From NCBI RefSeq assembly GCF_002921135.1, contig NZ_PQVJ01000001.1:89244-153243 (forward strand): a stretch of 64,000 nucleotides of DNA, in the 5' to 3' direction. Positions 60,875 through 64,000 of the stretch are shown piece by piece; position 1 is the stretch's first letter; each line of letters starts with the position of its first letter. A program made the translations under genes and the position numbers. The notes below the pieces were generated by a model. The model ran no database searches and was not told the DNA's origin. It saw only the letters and a list, made by a program, of their open reading frames with translations. This DNA is from Avibacterium gallinarum (GTDB taxonomy: Bacteria > Pseudomonadota > Gammaproteobacteria > Enterobacterales > Pasteurellaceae).

Positions 60875-62056
60875 TTAGTTATTCGTTTTTATCGGGAATT
60901 TATAATAGTAAATGAGTGAAATCATTAATCTCACTAAACTTGCCCCTATTAACGCATAAGCCACCCCATATAATCCTTGATTTTTAAAAGCAAAAAATAA
61001 TCCCACTAAAACAAGAATAGAAATAATCTGGCGTGTAAATAATAATACTTGCTTACCTAAAATCAGCATATTTTGTGATAATAGCCAAGAAAGCCCTGCT
61101 AATAATGAATTAATAATAAACCACAATAATACTGGGGCAACTTCAATATAAGCATTACCAAAAAATAAATGAATGACGGGTTCAGCTAAAAATGGCACAA
61201 TTATCACCGCACTTATTCCCATTAAAAGAATAAGCCCTAACACTGCACGAATACGATTTAGATTATTGAGTAAACCAGAATAATAATAATCTACTAGCAT
61301 ATTTATTATACGAGTGAGCAAGGTATCAAAGGCAATGCAAACCGTATATAAGCCTAAAGTATAATTTCCCATTAAAGCGACAATTAAAAAACGGTCTAAA
61401 TTTACCGTTGTTGCGCCAAAGGTTTGTAGCAAGTTTTGTTTTAACCAATTTTTGAAGAAATAATTCGGTACAATGTTCTTTATTTCCGCTCTCTGCTTAA
61501 ACTGTTTTTCTATTTTGCTAAGGGCATAAAGCGCAAATAAAGCTTGTATGCAAGTTAAAATGGTTAAGAGCTGAACCACTTTTTCTAAATGTTGTTCACC
61601 AAAAAGGAAATAATAGCCGCCATATAACCCCACAGCTAAAATGGGTTGCTGCAAAGAAAGTAGGCGATAAATAGATAAATTAGCATCAATTTTACTTTTT
61701 TCTAAAGTAATCGTAAAAATAGCCGTTAAAACAACATTTAAAATAAATAAATAATGAAATGACGTAATATTAAATAATAAAAGCGAAAGGCTGGATACTA
61801 ATACCGAAAATAATAAAAAAGCAGAAAAATAATAACGCCAATAATGATATTGGTTATTTCGCATACAAAGGGCGAGAGAAAACCCAACGCCGCCTGTAGC
61901 AATAGTTACCACATAGGTTACGGACGTGATGAAAAGCTGTAATGCACCACGTTCTTCCACTGCAAGCAAGCGAGCAAGCAAAAAGGAACTCACCATTGTG
62001 AGTCCCGTGGTTAAGAAAGTGGTAATTAACAGTTTTGCAAAGGATTTATTCTTCAT
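60875..62056 (-). CDS. Polysaccharide flippase (Wzx/MATE-like, MVF superfamily)
   Basis: 393 residues with about 12 helices, beginning KNKSFAKLLITTFLTTGLTMVSSFLLARLLAVEERGALQLF, the usual start of polysaccharide_synt exporters. It would flip undecaprenyl-linked repeat units across the inner membrane. Overlaps the pyruvyl transferase gene by 11 bases. Confidence 0.85.
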   Translation of the reverse strand: MKNKSFAKLLITTFLTTGLTMVSSFLLARLLAVEERGALQLFITSVTYVVTIATGGVGFSLALCMRNNQYHYWRYYFSAFLLFSVLVSSLSLLLFNITSFHYLFILNVVLTAIFTITLEKSKIDANLSIYRLLSLQQPILAVGLYGGYYFLFGEQHLEKVVQLLTILTCIQALFALYALSKIEKQFKQRAEIKNIVPNYFFKNWLKQNLLQTFGATTVNLDRFLIVALMGNYTLGLYTVCIAFDTLLTRIINMLVDYYYSGLLNNLNRIRAVLGLILLMGISAVIIVPFLAEPVIHLFFGNAYIEVAPVLLWFIINSLLAGLSWLLSQNMLILGKQVLLFTRQIISILVLVGLFFAFKNQGLYGVAYALIGASLVRLMISLIYYYKFPIKTNN

Positions 62057-63038
62057 AAACTTTCACAAAATCAAGGCCTTGCGTCCATTGGCGATAATAA
62101 CCTAAATTTTTACCATAGGAATTATCACAAACTTCATTTGGGATTTCTAACAGGCAAGAAAAAATATGTCCGTGTAATCGGCTTGTTATCACTAAATCAT
62201 AGTGTTGGAAAATGTCTTTACAGCGTTCAATCACCGCCAAACTATGGCGATACCATAAATTATTTACTATATTCTTTAACCAAGGCTGATGAAATTTATT
62301 CGCGAGTTTAGCCAATCCGCTACAAATACGCTCATAATATTTATCTTGTGTAGTGAGAATATCTTCCCAATCTTTTACTTCGGCATTGGCTGGCAATGTG
62401 GCTTGGATATTTTTTTCCAAATGGCTTGCTTCAATATCCTTACGTAAAAAATATAAGGTTTTTTCTGCTGATTTTTGCACCGCACTTTGTTTTTTGAATC
62501 TTTGGTTTTTTAATAATGCTGAACCATAAAGTTGATGGGCCATATCAGGAGATAGAAAAACCTTATCAGAAAACTGATCTTTCATTAATTGATAAGTTGC
62601 CTGATCGCGCGCAAATAAATAGCAGTCTTTATGGGCGGAAAAAATGGCTGCCGATTTTTCTTTCGCTTGTGGATTAGAAAAATAAGCAGTTTGTGGCATT
62701 ACAATAATGCGATTATTCGGAAAGGCTTGCACCAAGGCTTCGCGCATTCCTTGAATGGCAGGGTAGAGATCACCAAAATTGCCGCCGCCGTGGCAGATTA
62801 AGGTGGTGTTTGGTTTAACATATTTTTTTACTTCATCAAGATCGAAACTTTGCAAGCAACGTCTTAATCGAATATTAATTTGATAATCCTGAAAAAACGC
62901 TTCTGTTCCCGCATAAATGAGTAAATCCCCCACGTTTAAATGGAGTGGATAATCAAAATACAGCACATCATTTTTATCCACGATCGCATCAAGGATTTGC
63001 TTTAAATCTTGTTTAAGGGAAACTAAAATTTCGTTCAT
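62046..63038 (-). CDS. Polysaccharide pyruvyl transferase family protein
   Basis: 330 residues with family landmarks LHLNVGDLLIYAG near the start, LICHGGGNFGDLYPAIQGMRE, IIVMPQTAYFSN and, near the C-terminus, LVITSRLHGHIFSCLLEIP. Members add ketal pyruvate from PEP to sugars of surface glycans. First gene of the leftward six-gene cluster; its promoter must lie in the ~150-base divergent gap before the ElyC-like gene. Confidence 0.88.
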   Translation of the reverse strand: MNEILVSLKQDLKQILDAIVDKNDVLYFDYPLHLNVGDLLIYAGTEAFFQDYQINIRLRRCLQSFDLDEVKKYVKPNTTLICHGGGNFGDLYPAIQGMREALVQAFPNNRIIVMPQTAYFSNPQAKEKSAAIFSAHKDCYLFARDQATYQLMKDQFSDKVFLSPDMAHQLYGSALLKNQRFKKQSAVQKSAEKTLYFLRKDIEASHLEKNIQATLPANAEVKDWEDILTTQDKYYERICSGLAKLANKFHQPWLKNIVNNLWYRHSLAVIERCKDIFQHYDLVITSRLHGHIFSCLLEIPNEVCDNSYGKNLGYYRQWTQGLDFVKVYEE

Positions 63039-63185
63039 AGTTAATCATCTTTCCTATAAAGCTGCTTATCAGCGTAAAACGGCTATTTTAAAACAGAATG
63101 CCTCATAGTTCCAAAAGGATTGAGTATCTTTACAAAAGATTACAAGCCCTTTATGCTAATTGGCACGTTGTCTAGCTCAAAATTA

Positions 63186-63935
63186 TTTATGTATTTACTC
63201 ACCAAACTTATTACCGCCATCATTCTTCCGCCATTTAATGTCTTGATTTTATGGATTTTTTCTTTATTTTTTGCAAAAAAACAATATAAAAAACTGAGCT
63301 TTGCTTGCGGCCTTTTAGGTATTGTCATTTTGTATGTGTTCAGCATTCCTTACACTGCACAAAAATTGCAAGATAGCCTAGCAAAACAAACACCACTCAG
63401 CCTTACCGATTATAAAACGGCGCAGGCGATTGTGGTGCTAGGCGGCGGTTTGCGTGATAGTAATGAATTATTTGGCAGCCTTGCTGTGCCTGCAATCCCT
63501 CTTGAACGTTTGCGTTATGCGGCTTATTTACATAGAGAAACTCAGCTGCCGATTTTGATTACAGGCGGAACACCTAATGGCAATTCTGAAGCCAAAATAA
63601 TGGCAAAAGAGCTGCAAGAGTTTTTCCACACACCAACCCGGTGGTTAGAAGAAAAAGCGAAAACCACCATTGAAAATGCCCAATTTACTAAGGCGTTATT
63701 AGAAAAAGAGCATATTCAGCGTATTATTTTGGTCACCAACCAATGGCATATGCAACGCGCAAAATTCTTATTTGAAAAACAAGGGTTTAGCGTTCTTCCT
63801 GCAAGCGTAGGGAACGGCGTTACGCCAGAAAGTTATGGCTTAACGCCAATGCACTTTATCCCACAAGCCAGTGCAATGCCAGCTAATATGCAAGCGTTGA
63901 AGGAATGGATTGGTTATTGGAAAGAGAAATTCTAA
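63186..63935 (+). CDS. ElyC/SanA/YdcF-family membrane protein (DUF218)
   Basis: About 249 residues from the ATG at 63186, which places the first membrane helix (LLTKLITAIILPPFNVLILWIF) at the N-terminus as in ElyC; the frame is open upstream to a TTG at 63120 and no start has a strong ribosome site. Two helices lead to a DUF218 domain: AIVVLGGGLRDSN, LERLRYAAYLHRETQLPILITGG and ILVTNQWHMQRA. E. coli ElyC affects undecaprenyl-phosphate and envelope assembly. Divergent from the polysaccharide cluster. Confidence 0.85.
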   Translation, partial: FMYLLTKLITAIILPPFNVLILWIFSLFFAKKQYKKLSFACGLLGIVILYVFSIPYTAQKLQDSLAKQTPLSLTDYKTAQAIVVLGGGLRDSNELFGSLAVPAIPLERLRYAAYLHRETQLPILITGGTPNGNSEAKIMAKELQEFFHTPTRWLEEKAKTTIENAQFTKALLEKEHIQRIILVTNQWHMQRAKFLFEKQGFSVLPASVGNGVTPESYGLTPMHFIPQASAMPANMQALKEWIGYWKEKF

Positions 63936-64000
63936 AAACGAAAACAGTGAAAATGAAAGCAGAGAAAAACAAAAATACAACAAAAACAAAAGTGCGGTAA

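Noticed and set aside
57219..63038. Phase-variable tetranucleotide repeats in the glycosyltransferase genes
   Set aside because: No run of tetranucleotide repeats or long homopolymer tract was seen near any start codon in the cluster.
1..64000. tRNA, rRNA, prophage or insertion-sequence features
   Set aside because: No cloverleaf-like segments with CCA-proximal motifs, no rRNA sequence, no transposase or integrase coding frame and no flanking terminal inverted repeats were found.

Overview
The window is chromosomal DNA of a Pasteurellaceae bacterium. The best evidence is the very frequent 9-mer AAGTGCGGT / ACCGCACTT, the Haemophilus-type DNA uptake signal sequence (USS), in intergenic and coding DNA on both strands and often as inverted pairs downstream of genes. 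Gene content fits the family: mtsZ/mtsM, ThiXYZ under a TPP riboswitch, a P19-type iron system, tesB followed by a DUF455 gene, and ribE divergent from norM. The genus cannot be fixed from sequence alone; the Haemophilus/Aggregatibacter/Avibacterium side of the family is likely. No rRNA, tRNA, CRISPR array, prophage or insertion sequence was seen.

Layout. 0-10 kb: the start of a sodium/alanine symporter, a gluconate-5-dehydrogenase-like SDR under a class II CRP promoter, tyrP with TyrR-like boxes, a decayed poly-N-acetylglucosamine remnant ('pgaC pgaD), a periplasmic nucleotidase, a small unknown protein, quinol nitric oxide reductase norB, and an NAD(P)-binding oxidoreductase. 10-18 kb: an HxlR regulator, thrS with an anticodon-arm-like leader, grxB, a fructosamine-kinase-like gene with hxpB, and the riboswitch-controlled thiZXY operon. 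18-31 kb: a small secreted protein and a giant trimeric autotransporter adhesin (about 4,090 codons) split by one in-frame ochre codon. 31-38 kb: a FetMP/P19-type ferrous iron operon (FTR1 permease, P19, DUF2318-YHS membrane protein, two FtsX-like permeases, ATPase) with FNR-like and Fur-like sites. 38-47 kb: hexose-6-phosphate mutarotase, an AEC transporter, ribE/norM, a Gfo/Idh/MocA oxidoreductase, a Fur-boxed TonB receptor, rplY with a leader attenuator, dedA and ycgL. 47-57 kb: mtsZ with a candidate molybdenum-cofactor riboswitch, pentaheme mtsM, xthA, an AT-rich orphan membrane protein, tesB and DUF455, higBA and mltB. 57-64 kb: a six-gene surface polysaccharide cluster (pyruvyl transferase, flippase, GT25, polymerase, two GT2) and an ElyC/YdcF-like protein.

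How the genes fit together. Several modules serve a host-associated, low-oxygen life: NorB removes nitric oxide, MtsZM reduces S-oxides with quinol electrons, the P19/FTR1 system and TonB receptor capture iron, and the polysaccharide cluster and adhesin shape the surface. Two adhesion systems are damaged in the same way: the PNAG synthase remnant and the trimeric adhesin each carry a single Gln-to-stop change (CAG to TAG, CAA to TAA), and pgaC has also lost its 5' part. RNA-level control is unusually visible: a TPP riboswitch, a probable Moco riboswitch, an L25 leader with a terminator, and a thrS leader with a 7-nt CUCGUAU loop that copies the threonine anticodon arm.
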